A model generated the notes under the pieces. That model had not been told where the DNA came from and did no database searches. It worked only from the letters and a program-made list of their open reading frames with translations. Of a DNA stretch of 64,000 bases, positions 27,320 through 39,900 are shown in pieces. This DNA is from Brachynemurus nebulosus (lineage: Eukaryota > Arthropoda > Insecta > Neuroptera > Myrmeleontidae), in assembly GCA_035578155.1 (NCBI GenBank), contig JAPWDM010000003.1:20734916-20798915 (forward strand). Direction: 5' to 3'. The position numbers and the translations under genes were made by a program. The number at the start of each line of letters is the position of its first letter. The stretch's first letter is position 1.

Positions 27320-27402
<83 letters not shown>
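27320..27402. repeat. (TA)n microsatellite
   Basis: About 82 bp of TA. The flanks (GAGATGTATATGTATGTG and AAGTTGAGCTCTGAAGTC) do not clearly match family R or PQ. Confidence 0.97.
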
Positions 27403-27404
<2 letters not shown>

Positions 27405-28507
27405 TTGAGCTCTGAAGTCAATCAACTTTTTAAATACGTAGAAATCATCAAATAATGTGAATTTAATTTATAATGGCGAGTTCGGATCAAAGCAGTAAGT
27501 AGTAATTAGAATGTTTAAATAAAACAGGAAAATTAGATAATTATTTATTACTATGATGTGAAGCTTGGATAATGTTCTCGGTTATAGTGATAAAAAATAT
27601 TACATTAGAGACGTAATTTTTGCATTCTGAACCAATTTTGACTCATTCAAAGTTTGCGTGTGTTTCTCGACAATTATTCATTGTTAAGATAAATTGTTGT
27701 AATTATTCTTTGGAGTGGCTCAAAATAAACTCTTCGCTCTAATTGCGTTGTACATCGAAAATCGTTTGGCAGACACTGGGCTAGACTAAGCCATTCATTA
27801 ACATAATGTACTCTCATCTGGGTATCAATCAGTTATCTAATATATCAATGAAATTAAATTTTCGTATCCACGGACTTCAATCAAATCGATACAGTTTCTT
27901 CATCACCGTCATACTTGAAAACCACTGTATCAATAAATGTTACATAGAAAATATAAATGTTTTCTTTTTCTTAGTTTCATTTTTTTGTATTTGTCTTCGG
28001 TAGAAAATGGTTTTCATGTGATTTATTGACTGTCAATAATACACAATGAAAAATTATTATCAAACGCTTCTTAATAAAGTTACATTCACATTGACTAGAT
28101 ATTAGTTATATTGTTGGTTTACGTGGGTTGCCACACCAAATCCGTAGATGTTTGTTTGTTTTACTACTTTTAGAACTTACCAATTTTATCAAGAGTGAAT
28201 TAATTAATGTATGTAGTAGACGACTTTAATATTAAAGAAATATATTTGTGCTACTTGTTGGCATGTATAACTTTTTCTTTATCATATACATATGTTTATG
28301 TATATAATTTATCAAATGTGTTTCTTTGTCGGTAGGGTCGGTATCTCCCTTAATACTTAAACAAAGTTAATGATTGAAACATCATTTTGAACTGATGATT
28401 CGTTTGATTAAGTTTGAATAAAAAATTCATTAATTGGCACTTACAAACAATAGATTGATAGTTTTACTGTAATTAGTGCACTATTACGTTAAGTGAAGTA
28501 AATAAAA
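27403..28507. other. Unassigned A+T-rich sequence
   Basis: Nothing was recognised. Confidence 0.5.
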
Positions 28508-28941
<434 letters not shown>

Positions 28942-30645
28942 GTTAAACAAGTGTTTAATCAGTGATTTTTTTCTTAAAACATTTAATTTTTATCTCTTCA
29001 TCAAAGCGATGATTTTAGCAATTTTACAACTTATCTGTTTGAATATTTACTTAATAAAACCTACAAAAATTTATTCTGTCGATTCTTGAAGTAGAAACAT
29101 ACCCAAACAGTTTAGTCTTCATAACACAAGTGGTTATTATAGTGTATTATATTTAAGAATAGAAGGGGGAGAACAGCATATCTAATGAAACACAAATGTT
29201 GTTTGCTGACTCGAATCGTAGATGTTCCGTACGTTTCAATTTTAAATACGTAGTAAAGTTTGAGTAAATATTTCGAAAAGATACAAAAAATTCAATAAAT
29301 ACGTTCAAATAAAAACAAGGGAAAAAGTACAAAAAATTATCTGGTGAAATAATATATTTAGTGCTGTAGCCCGGGGTCCCGGGTCGACACACCAAGTCTT
29401 ATTTTTTATTTAATTTTGGCTGTCAGTAGCAACTTTAATATTTGATTGAGGGCCTGGAACAGTTTGTTTCTTGATTTTTCTCCTCGGCACGGCGTTACGT
29501 TTAGTTAACCTTTTGTATTTCACAAGACTATAAAAATGTAAGTAGGCAAAGGTACATTCTTTTTATTACTAAAATAAAGCTTATTTCAAATTCTAAATAT
29601 GAAATCAAAGAACTTCTTACCTTAATTAAATGTTTCATAAAAAACTTATTGTTTCTTATAGATTCACAAAATTCCTTGAAGAATAAATTAATATTCTAAT
29701 TTATAAAGTTTCCCAGAAATTATTTCGATTCGTCCCGAGGGAGTTCGTCTTCCTTTACAGTAATTATATCTATGATGAGAATAAATGAGGATGCGCCTTT
29801 ATTATTATATGTAAATAAAATTAAGTTGTTTACGAGTATTTATTTATTGTATAAAAATAGATGCCTTCATTCTAAGAAAAATGAATAATACGTATGTATT
29901 ATTGTTGTTTTACTTACGCAATCAAATCGAACTAAAGTTAACAATTTTATGTAACTTCATTCCGTGTATTATTGTGTGCAGACACTGAACTATAAACTGA
30001 AAACATTTATAGTGAGCGTAACTCTGCGTGAGATTGTAATGAAATCTGTAATGGTCGAGGGTGTTATGAAAATAATAATATATTGGCCGTAATGAAATGT
30101 GTATAGGTGCCTTTTCATGCTGACCCTTGACGCTACAATCCAAGTGCGGTCACGTGGTTGAATTTCGACAAGAACGCCATCTTCAATAATAGTAGCGTCA
30201 AATTCCAACATTAAATAGGAAAGTCAGTAAAATGTGGTTTTAAAAAGAACGTCAAGAAAAGGCAACAAACGTTGAAACATTGAATTATTAAAAGCTTTTA
30301 TTTAACTTGCTATGTTAGTATGTTGGTTTACATCAAATCTTGAAATCAAAATTTAGACAATTTCTAATTGAGCTAGAGGTTTCAAATTTTGCATACGTGT
30401 ATAACCTTGATGACAATGCAATATTGTATAATTAGTTTTGTCCTAAATTGCCCCAAACCAAAATTGTTGATTTTTAGTCCTATGCAACTTTTTCACATTT
30501 CGAATTGTCAAATATTGTCCATTGATTTTATATTGCAATTTTTTGTTTTATGTTTGATTAGGGTAAATTAACCGATTAAAATATAGGTAAAAAAACTACT
30601 TCTTTAATTTTTTTAAAATTAATTGTAATCAGACTAAAAAGTAGC
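28942..30645. other. Unassigned A+T-rich sequence
   Basis: A palindromic G+C block (CCCGGGGTCCCGGG) lies at about 29371-29384. No gene or transposon end was recognised. Confidence 0.45.
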
Positions 30646-30980
30646 AAATAAATTAAAGTAAAAAAATGTTTTTTTAAGAAAACGCTTTTATTTGAAAATG
30701 GGCTAAAAAAATTAAAATAACTTTTGAGTGAAGTTTGAAACAATATGCAACATAATTTATAAAAGCTTGAGACGTTTAATTAAGTTTGGTAATTACTAAA
30801 AAGTAAAATAGCTACAATTGTATCCAAAACAGAAATAGTTAATGATAACGCCTCAGGCTTTTATAAATTATGTTGCATATTGCTTCAAACTTCATTCAAA
30901 AGTTATTTTATTTTTTTTAGCCCATTTTTAAATAAAAGCTTTTTCTTAAAAAAACATTTTTGTATTTTAATTTATATTTG
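30646..30980. mobile_element. Foldback element, ~335 bp
   Basis: The left arm (AATGTTTTTTTAAGAAAACG.. ..CAACATAATTTATAAAAGC) is complementary to the right arm (GCTTTTATAAATTATGTTG.. ..TTAAAAAAACATT). The arms are about 120-140 bp around a ~65 bp centre near 30812. No coding capacity. Confidence 0.75.
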
Positions 30981-31178
30981 ATATAATAATAAACAATTGA
31001 CTTCCTTTTATTAATTATGAAATAAAAAAAATTCTGTTGAATACAATTATCAAATGTGAATATATAAGTGCCAAGGAATAATATATGAAGCGCAAATTAA
31101 AAAACTTCAGTCATCGGCGAAATAGGGTTATAGCTACCCTTGTATTACTTATTGAAATTGCTATACATAAACAAAAAA

Positions 31179-32664
31179 CGCCGTGAGCAGCGGAGCCCCA
31201 TCACGGAAGTCGAATTTTTCCTTTCATCTTCGCTATTGAGTGTCTACAAGCGAAATATAATTGAAAGTCCACAAGCGATTTGTAATTTTGGTGGTTTCAA
31301 AACTTATGATGAGTGTCCGGTTGATCGGGGCTTTAAAAAAAAGGTTTTAAGTTTTTAAGGGCTGAATCTCAGTAAATTTCAATTTTGTGCCGATAGCAGT
31401 TAACAGGGAAAAGCCAACACAATTCGTACGAGGGCATTTCTATCCATGCTTATCCGCCAATTGCCTTTATGTTTTATTTTTAAATATTAAAAAAGGAACT
31501 TAAATAGTAAACTGGAAGGCTTTTATGAAGATATTTTTTCTTTCCAAAAAAATCCAAAATTTCTATTTTATAAATAATAACAATCCAAAATTCCTAATTT
31601 ATAAATAAACAGTGACTTTAATAACATTTTCAAATTACTTAATATGTATGTATTTCATTTGTTAAAAAATTGTATTCACTTTTTTTAAATTTTTTAAAAT
31701 TACTATTCGCCTACTTGTATTTAGAATAAAAGTAATGCATTTAAAACACATTTAACAATAGCATTCAATTCCGATGTAAAAATGGAAGATGTGGGGGGGA
31801 AAAGTGATGTGGACTCCCTAAAAGGTACTAGCTGGATACTAACTGAATACACGTACAAAATTTCTGCCCTCTAGGTTTCCTTAGAGTCTCTAGACGTGTT
31901 AGAAAACAAGGAAAAAAATTAAGGAAATATTGGCGTAAAAATCGTGGGGGTAAGGGTTAAAAGTTGAAACCCCCAAAAAACAGTGTCTGGCTATTAGCTT
32001 AACCTGTACACAAAATTTCAGCCCTCAGGGGAGATTTTGACCCGAACGAAACTGTTAAAAAACAAGAAAAATCATGTTCTTTTGGGTATAAAAATGGTGG
32101 CGGTAGGGTTTGAAAGTCGAGACTACCAAAAGGCACCCCCTTGATACTAACTCAATCCGAATACAAAATTTCAGCCCTCTAGGTTTATTTGGGTGACCTG
32201 TGCGAGTGGTACAAACTTCGAAAACGTCGAAAATGCATGAAATTGTAGCTTAAAAATGAGGGGGGTGGGGGTAAAATATTAAAACCTCCAAAAAGCACAA
32301 CCTAGGTACGAACTTTATCAACACACCAAATTTCAACCCTCTACGTTAATTCTGGGGGGCTGGGGGCCTGTTAGATCCAGCGAAAATCGTTTTTCCCCCC
32401 TCTACTCCCACCAAATCATCCTAGGAAGCTGAATTTTGGATATGTTGTAGATAATCGACCGAAAAATTATTTCCAACCGGTTTGGAAAAGTTTTATTGCT
32501 TTTCCGGCCCCTCACCACCCCGTTAAAAGTTGGGTCGGATCAAAAATTTTCCCAAAATTTGACCCCACTTTGATAGTATGAGGTGCCTCGAAAATGAGCC
32601 CCATTTACCAAATTTCATCTCTTAACTTCCATAGGGGGGCCCTACACAAATTAAAAGGTGGCGG

Positions 32665-32750
<86 letters not shown>

Positions 32751-32873
32751 CATTTTTTTTCTACATATTCGTGTTCTACGGGTCCGAAAACGAATAGTGC
32801 CCCTACTCTCGCCTCTCACCGTTCTTGTCGTATAGACTGTATAAGTCTAATTTTTTCAAGGAAAAATTCGACT
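31179..32873 (-). mobile_element. HINE family PQ, unsplit minus-strand copy (1.7 kb)
   Basis: On the minus strand it starts AGTCGAATTTTTCC at 32873 (flanked by AAAAA on the plus strand) and ends at 31179 after the hairpin CCGTGATGGGGC..GCTGCTCACGG, next to AAAAAA. It is collinear with the split copy at 18641-24406, including the TA tract (32667-32746) and the ~160 bp internal repeats at 31800-32400. At 31489-31494 it has the uninterrupted junction where the other copy carries the 4.1 kb insert. No coding frames of note. Confidence 0.8.
32667..32746. repeat. (TA)n microsatellite in PQ element
   Basis: About 80 bp TA tract at the same internal position as 18766-18832. Confidence 0.97.
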
Positions 32874-35219
32874 AAAAACTATCGGAAGAGCAATCTAGCA
32901 TCGAAGCTAAGCGCATTTGACGCTAGATTGCAGCGTTAAACGTCAGCATGGAAATGCACCTTAATAGTTGCAAAGTGAAACTAACAATTATGAAATTTAC
33001 CTGCAACATTCCTTATGATATACTCTGTACTATTTAGACTCATATTGGATTCGATTCAGTATACGTAATTACCAAGAATGCAGTATCATCTCACTACAGG
33101 AAAATCTTATTTTTAATCAATTCTTCCTTAAATAATAATAAAAAAAAATGTAAATATACATTTTTCATACTAAGAACACGCTTACGAATAAATTAATGTT
33201 TCCATTCACTAAAATTTGGATAAAAATAACCACTTTGTTTTCATTATTATAACCTATCAATTGATTTCAGTCGTTGTTGCACTACTAAAATTCAACGAAT
33301 CGATGGAAACCAAAATTAATCAAGATAAATTTTAAAATTAAAACATTTGAAATTACATTTAATTTGCATTTAATTGATATTAATCATATTGTATTGTAAA
33401 CAAAGAATAAATTATATGTAATTAAACTTAAAAACGATAAAAAAATATTTATGGGTACTTCTGACTCCCGATGGATACCGGTTTTAGCCTGACGATATTT
33501 AATCTTAAAATCGGTCTGGAAATAATTTATTATTGTTTGTTTTCCGCATATTTGTTACTTATTGGATTCACACCTTTATTCATAACTGCGAGTCCTATGT
33601 TACGTAAATTTTATTTAAAACTGAAATTATTCAAAACAAAAATGTCATATAGGTAATACTTCGAGTGCATGTTGTTCAAATGTGAATTTGTATTTAAGAT
33701 TATGAAAATGGAAAATAGAACTAATAAAAACCGGTATTTCAAATACTGGAATTATATTTATTAGTTTTGAATATTTCCATTTTCAATACTTTCAGTTTAA
33801 ATTTTGATTACCTTATATATTTCGTCCAATTAAAGATTCATCTGGTTATACTACAACGTTTATAAAGAAATTTACATTAAAAATTAATATTTAAGTATTA
33901 TTACAGGTGGAAATACTTCAATTATCCACCAAAAACCTATACAGTATCAATAAAACACTTTATTTATAAAGAGTTCTTTCTGGGCACGCTTATAAATTAT
34001 GAACTGTTTAGTATTTGTAAATGGAATAAAACTCATTGTTACGTTTTCAAAAGACTAATAGATAGTTGTAGGTAGGTGTCTGATAAAAATTTTCATCTAT
34101 AATTGTTTCGGTTTTGTCTACGATTTTACTTTTAATTAAAGTGACAAGTCTTGTACCCAGACTATGAAATCATACAAATGACTGGTAAAATGTTTTCAAC
34201 AGTTTAAAAAATATTTTACAGACATTGAAACTTTCATTTGTAAACATTTCGAATACGTCTAATAATAATAATTATTATTAAAGAAGTTGGCAAGATGAAA
34301 GTTATGTAAATTTTGATTGGCTTCTCTTTACTATTTTTCAATGTTGACTTAAAATAAAATGATCTAATAGTTTGGTAAATTTTGTTGACACAAGAACAAT
34401 TTATATTCTCCCACCCTGTAAACTTGATTATTGTAAGGTAAAATAATATTTGTAAGTTTTTCTTAATAAAAATAGTATATTACAATATAAGTTCGGTAAG
34501 TTGCTTTTACTGATCGCAATTCGCAATTTTCAAGATCAGTAAATGCACTTGACGCATCATGTATTGTACCTATAATATTTTTTGCATGATCGATTTAAAG
34601 TAATTAAAGAATAAAAATATATTAAATAAAAACCAAAATTCGAATAATATAGGTGAAATTTATATTTCTATGTTATGACATAGAATGGCATGAATAAATA
34701 TTATAAATATTTATAGCAACTAATACGAATCTTTGTAATGACAATTGACAACTATATTTGTAAATAAAAAATTAAGTGTCAATATTTCACTGGCGTGAAT
34801 ATTTTTTTGAATTTTCTATTAAAGAAATTGAGGAAAATAGTTTGTTAAACTATAATATTAGTGAGAATAATGAAATTGATGAAGCATTTTATTTTTGGCT
34901 GCATGCTCGTAAAATCAAAGGAAGATTATGAAAACCACAGAAAATTTTAATGATTGAACGACCTTTTGAAATGTCAATAAAATATGCAGACTAATGCCAA
35001 CAATAATAATAACAATGTGCAAACTAGTGAAAATTTTTTTATTAATCGATTTATTTTTCTAATTGTTCAAATTGTACATTTAATTTCAATATACAGTGGC
35101 CATCCAATGGTACGTACTCCGAATTTACGTAGTGACGTCAGCGATTCAGTGGGGTTCTCCTCTCACAGATATGTCGTTGTTTGTCTGTGTTGGTGAAAAT
35201 TTATGTAGCAAGCCAGAGT
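32874..35219. other. Unassigned A+T-rich sequence
   Basis: No gene recognised. A small inverted repeat lies at about 33703-33795 (GAAAATGGAAAATA.. / ..TATTTCCATTTTC). Confidence 0.5.
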
Positions 35220-35344
35220 CAGGGCCGTAGGTAATATTGTCTGAGGGTCTCGTAGCCATTAAAAATTTTAAAATTTCACTGCAGATATATATGCACATAT
35301 ATTTTGTATACGTAATATGCAAAATGCAAATGCAAAATGAATAA

Positions 35345-36015
35345 CGTAAATTTCTAGAATATTGTAATCGTCAACTATCAGAGATATCAAAAAACAGACT
35401 TCACCGTAGAACTGGTCATTAAAAATGAGATTAACCAGTGTAGTTTGACAAAAATTCTAGAATATTCCATTTGTCAACTAGCAAAGATATTGAAAAATCA
35501 ATTGTACCATTTAATTGTCCGTTGAAAAAGAGGTCAACTTACACATTTTGACAAATGTTCTGGAATATTCTATTCGTCAACTAGCAAAGATATTCAAAAA
35601 CAGACGTTGCAATTGAATTGGCTACCAAAAAAGAGACTAATTAACACATTTTGAGAAATGTTCAAGAATATTCTATTTGTCAACTAACAAAGATATTGGA
35701 AAATCTACTGCACCACTTAATTGTCCAACTGAAATTAAACTAATGTAAACCAAATGTTCGATTTTGACAAACAATTTTTGCTTATTTGACGAATAGAATA
35801 TTCTGGAACATTTATCAAAATGTGCTATTCCGTCTTTTATTCGATCCAATTAAATGGTGCAATCGATTTTTCGATATCTTTGTTAGTTGACGAATAGAAC
35901 ATTCTAGAATTTTTGTCAAAATGCGCTGCTTAATCTAATTTTTAGTGTCCAATTCAATAGTGTTTGTTTTTTGGTGTCTATGCTAGTTCACGAGTAGAAT
36001 ATTCTAGAATTTTTT
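35345..36015. repeat. Mirrored ~100 bp tandem array, one HSE per unit
   Basis: Units share a TTCTAGAATATTC-like core followed by GTCAACTAGCAAAGATATT. Four units run forward (cores at 35352, 35455, 35568, 35661). Three run inverted (35796, 35897, 35997), with the mirror axis near 35735. Spacings are 93-113 bp. Six of the seven cores fit the three-site heat shock element TTCnnGAAnnTTC (or GAAnnTTCnnGAA) exactly; the first has one mismatch. Forward and inverted units face each other, so the block can also form a long stem. Confidence 0.8.
35455..35467. promoter_or_regulatory. Heat shock element consensus (unit 2)
   Basis: TTCTAGAATATTC: three alternating NGAAN units with correct 5 bp phasing, the HSF trimer consensus. 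Perfect equivalents lie at 35568-35580, 35661-35673, 35796-35808, 35897-35909 and 35997-36009. 35352-35364 has one mismatch. Whether HSF binds is untested. Confidence 0.55.
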
Positions 36016-36232
36016 CCGCTATTTGGCGTCTTTTACGGTGATGATTGCGGTAGTGAAGTTGATTTTTTGACAGTCTTCTAAAAGTTGTCACTCATATTCA
36101 TTACATTCGATTTCCTTTGTCTACACAACCGAATTTTAGGTTTAAATTGTCTCTTAAGATGATATTGTTTTAAATAAATTCAGATAAATAATATTTACCA
36201 ACCCCCGAAACAAAAGTTTACCGACGCCCCTG

Positions 36233-36457
36233 ATCTTTCGATTTTACGTACTTCCCCTTAAATATGCACTGACCACTACGTAAAATTGGATTTGTGGTGT
36301 AAATAAATAATTATAATCATTTTTGAGCCAATTTCACTTACCACACTCCTATTCACTTACCACGCATCTATTTCACTTACTGCACTGTTATTTTTTAGTT
36401 TCCATGAATATAAACAAACGTTTGGGAATAGTTATTTTCGATACAAATGCGTAAAGA
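36233..36457. other. Unassigned spacer
   Basis: Contains a short tandem of TTTCACTTACCACACT-like phrases (about 36328-36385, three copies of ~25 bp). Nothing else was recognised. Confidence 0.4.
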
Positions 36458-36688
36458 GGGGTATTCTAGTAGGCTTAAATTGGCGCACGAGTCTAAGGGA
36501 CTAACGTATACACAACGAGTATAAGTATACACAACGAATATAAAGTATACACAACGTATACACAACGCTATATACCCCCACGAGCCGTCAGGCGAGTGGG
36601 GGTAAGCACACGAGATCTCGTTGTGTATGCGTCAGCCCCTTTAGCGAGTGCCCCAGTTTAAGCCTATTGGATATCCCACTTTACGCGT
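36458..36688. mobile_element. Foldback element, ~230 bp, G+C-rich apex
   Basis: TAGGCTTAAATTGGCGCACG on the left pairs with CACTC..CAGTTTAAGCCTA on the right. The apex is TACCCCCACGAGCCGTCAGG..CGAGTGGGGGTA. The left arm carries a short tandem expansion of GTATACACAACGAATA (four forms). The sequence style resembles stem-loop family S but it is not the same. Confidence 0.7.
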
Positions 36689-36985
36689 ACGTATCTAACA
36701 TAATTTTTAATAACGACGACTTCTAAAGTTTAATAGAGGAAAAAAATTAATTATTTTTAGGTAATTTTAGAAAATAGTAGGGTTAATTTTATTTTATAAT
36801 GTTATATGAAAAATTTTTTTTTATTAATTTGTAGATCGTTTTTATTTTTTTTAGCGAATTTCCAAAACTGGAAATTCAGCTATTACAGCAGGTGTCATGA
36901 TGCGACCTAAGCCCGGGACCATAACATAAATATGTTTTGAGGTCCCTAGAATACGAAAATGATATTCACTAAAATTTATGGATGT

Positions 36986-37430
36986 GGCTATTTATACATA
37001 CAGTATGTATAATTAATTGGCTATTTATACATACAGTATGTATACGCAATTGGCTATTTATACATACAGGATGTATACAAAATTGGCTATTTATACATAT
37101 ATAGTATGTGTATGAAATTGGCTGTTTATACACGGAGAGAAAATTCCTATAAAAATTACTGTGCTCATACCACAATCGACGTGTAACAGGCGAACATATC
37201 CAATTTTTGTACGGTAAAATTATAAAAATTATAGTTATATTATTGTAATTTTTATAATTTTACCGTACAAAAATTGGATATGTTCGCCTGTTACACGTCG
37301 ATTGTAGTATGAGCACAGTAATTTTTATGGGAGTTTTCTCTCCGTGTACATAATTATGATAATTATGATATGTATACTGAATTGGATATTTAAACATGAA
37401 GTATGTATACGCAGTTGGCTACTTATACAT
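36986..37430. repeat. 33 bp tandem array interrupted by a MITE
   Basis: Units of the form TTGGCTATTTATACATACAG start near 36986, 37019, 37052, 37085 and 37120 (33-35 bp steps). They resume in degraded form at about 37380-37430 after the MITE. The period is a multiple of 11 codons, so one frame reads through; this is not a gene. Confidence 0.85.
37131..37346. mobile_element. CACGG MITE, compact snapback copy 3 (216 bp)
   Basis: A near-perfect hairpin. Arms of about 100 bp differ at only about three positions and both correspond to the right end of the 800 bp copies. The termini are CACGGAGAGAAAA and its complement. TA flanks each side, and the host array restores to TTTATACATA when the element and one TA are removed. 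Confidence 0.92.
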
Positions 37431-37545
37431 ACTGAGTGAATGCGCTATTATTACAACTAATATTTTTATAATAACTACACCATTATAATAATCTAATACC
37501 TCCGATTGAGCTGATTTTTTTTTTTTTTTTTTTTTACATAAATTT

Positions 37546-38470
37546 TTGGCTTAAGAACTTATCCCCTAAACGAATTTTTGGCGACGCGGACCAGTAGCGT
37601 ATTTTTCAACCCTTGTCTAAGTTTAGGGGTTACTAAAAGTTTTCCGTTACCGTAGCAACAAAAATTAAAAACAGATTCTTATGGAACTTGGTGAGTAGCA
37701 CAAAAAAGAAAGAATGAATTTTTTCGATATTTTCCTTAGTGATATTAAGTGTCAAATTTGTAAAACTTACTATATATAATTACGGTAGGTATATTACGGC
37801 ATTTATTGATAGAAGTGGAAAATGGACCAGACGGCATCATTGACATTTCATTTTCAGGCAAAGGGTAATTAAATAATTTTGAAGCGATTACACGCCGAGG
37901 CCTATTTGTAAATAATTACCCTTTGCCTAAGAATGAGGCTTCATTGGTGATGTCCCGTTCATTTTTCACTTATTTCTGTGAATAAAAATCAAAATATTTT
38001 AATCAAATTCATAAAAATTGATGCTATGTATATGTGTATAATATACAATCCATTATCTCATTATAGTAAGTTTTAGAAATAAGACACGTATTATCTCGAA
38101 AACTGAACAGGGTATCGAAAAACTTTGTTCTTCCTTTTTTGTTCCACTAATCAAATTCTATAAGAATCTGCCTCTAGTTTTTATCACCATAATAACGGAA
38201 ACCTTTTTTTAGTTGTGTCTATATTCAAAGGATTAAAAAATACACTTTCGATCAACGTTTCTAAAAATTAATTTAGAAAATAATTTCTTATTTTAAATCA
38301 AAAAGAGTATATAAGAAAAACATTTAGTTAAGTCGGAGGGTATCCGATAGTATATTTGCCTATTTATATCTCTTATATACAATTTTTGCTAATTTAAACC
38401 CTCAGATTATGCAACTTCCGGTTCACGTCGCAAAAATCCGTTTAACGGATAACTACTTAAGCTAAAAACA
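37546..38470. mobile_element. Large imperfect foldback, ~925 bp
   Basis: CCTAAACGAATTTTTGGCGACGCGG on the left (37565-37590) pairs with CGTCGCAAAAATCCGTTTAA on the right (38425-38450). Pairing continues through ACAGATTCTTATGG / CTATAAGAATCTG. It ends at a centre where GGCAAAGGGTAATTAAATAA (37858) meets AAATAATTACCCTTTGCC (37908). Arms exceed 400 bp and are diverged. It is inserted inside HINE C. No coding frame. Confidence 0.75.
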
Positions 38471-39900
38471 TTGTGCAAAATTCAATCGGTGGTACTATTA
38501 GAATTGATAAATTCGTTATTGTAAGTTATTTTACTGCCACCAATGGAAAAGTCCATTTTAATACGCACACCACGACCAGACAGGTCGGATGCCCAGAAGT
38601 AGGTTTTTCGGGCGTTTTTTGTCAACAAAAGGAGTTTTTGCCAGAATTAAGCAATTTTTCAAAATTTTTTTACACCAATCGGAAGAAAAAGCCAAATTAC
38701 TTAAAAAATGTTTTTGGACCATTGGTCTAAGTAAATTACTTTTCGAGAAAAAGTAGAAAATATGTCGTTCTTTATTCACTCGCACTCGCATTCTTTTTTT
38801 TCTGTCTCATTTTTTGTGAGCTAAATTCGAAAAAAACCGCTTTATAAGTAGCGTGTCATGATTTTTTTAATCCAATTTAACGATTCGGCTATATTCTATT
38901 TCTCTGTCAGTTAAATGTTTTTATAATGTATCTCTATTCCATTTTTTTTTAAGTGATATGATCAGAATTTAGATTATGTTTACATCTTACTAAAATTAAT
39001 AAGAGTTTGCTTCAATCGCATAAAAATTACGTTGAATCAAATTCAAACAATAATATTTTTACGTAATTCTCTATCCAAATGACAATACTACGTTATAATT
39101 ATATGTATAAACACAGCATTTTACTGGTAAATAAATATGCACATTCAGTTTTTTTTTTTATTTTTTTGACAACAAAACAAATAATTTTAAATTTTGACAA
39201 ATTATATCATACATTTTTGAAAATATTAATATTTTAAGACGAAAATGTAGTAAAAAACTGAAATTTGTTTAAAAAAAAACCATACATCTGCTCGTTTTAC
39301 CTTAAAAATCTCGGAAAATAGAATATTTTTTAATAATTAACCCAAAAAAACATACAAGAGGTAACTTTTATATTTTTTTTTGAAAATTTCAAAATAAAAC
39401 GACAAATGATTTTTTTTATTTTGTAGATAATGGTAAATAGAAATCGTAATAAATACTCGCCTTGAAAAAATCATACAAGTATTTAAAACAAAATACTATT
39501 TCTTAAAGAATATATTAAAATTAGGTACAAATGCCGTCCTTATAAACTGATATATTATGTCCATCTTGAGCGCTGGAGTCGATTTTGAGGAGCTGAATTC
39601 CCTCCAGACAAAAGCTCATAGCAAATATACACATTTTTAAAATATCCTTTTGAATTTCGTAACTCAATCATTACAAATAAAATCTAAATTAAAAAATCTA
39701 AATGACGTGTTTTTTCTCAATTTTCTAGCATCAAGTCTAGGGGTAATTAACCAGGGGGTGATTGTGTTGACATTTTGATGTAAAATATAGTAATTTTAAC
39801 CGTCTTCAAAATAACGTTTCGATTTTAACAATAAAAAAATTTAAAATAGTGCTTAAGTTCTGGCAAGATTGTCAAAAAGTGACTGAAATACTTTTAGATA

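Larger units (their letters stand above)
35220..36232. mobile_element. hAT-ended element carrying a mirrored tandem array
   Basis: The left end CAGGGCCGTAGGTAA and the right end TTTACCGACGCCCCTG form a hAT-like inverted repeat (CAGGGSCGTMGGTAA). No 8 bp duplication is visible (GCCAGAGT vs ATCTTTCG), so the insertion is old or the boundary is imperfect. The interior (35345-36015) is an array of ~100 bp units, four in one orientation then three inverted, described separately. No transposase. Alternative: an independent satellite block between unrelated hAT-like ends. Confidence 0.5.

Noticed and set aside
29371..29384. CCCGGGGTCCCGGG palindrome considered as a regulatory site
   Set aside because: It is isolated, with no known factor, repetition or element end around it.
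37131..37346. Hairpin considered as a microRNA precursor or terminator
   Set aside because: Arms of ~100 bp with TA flanks and long relatives show that it is a MITE.
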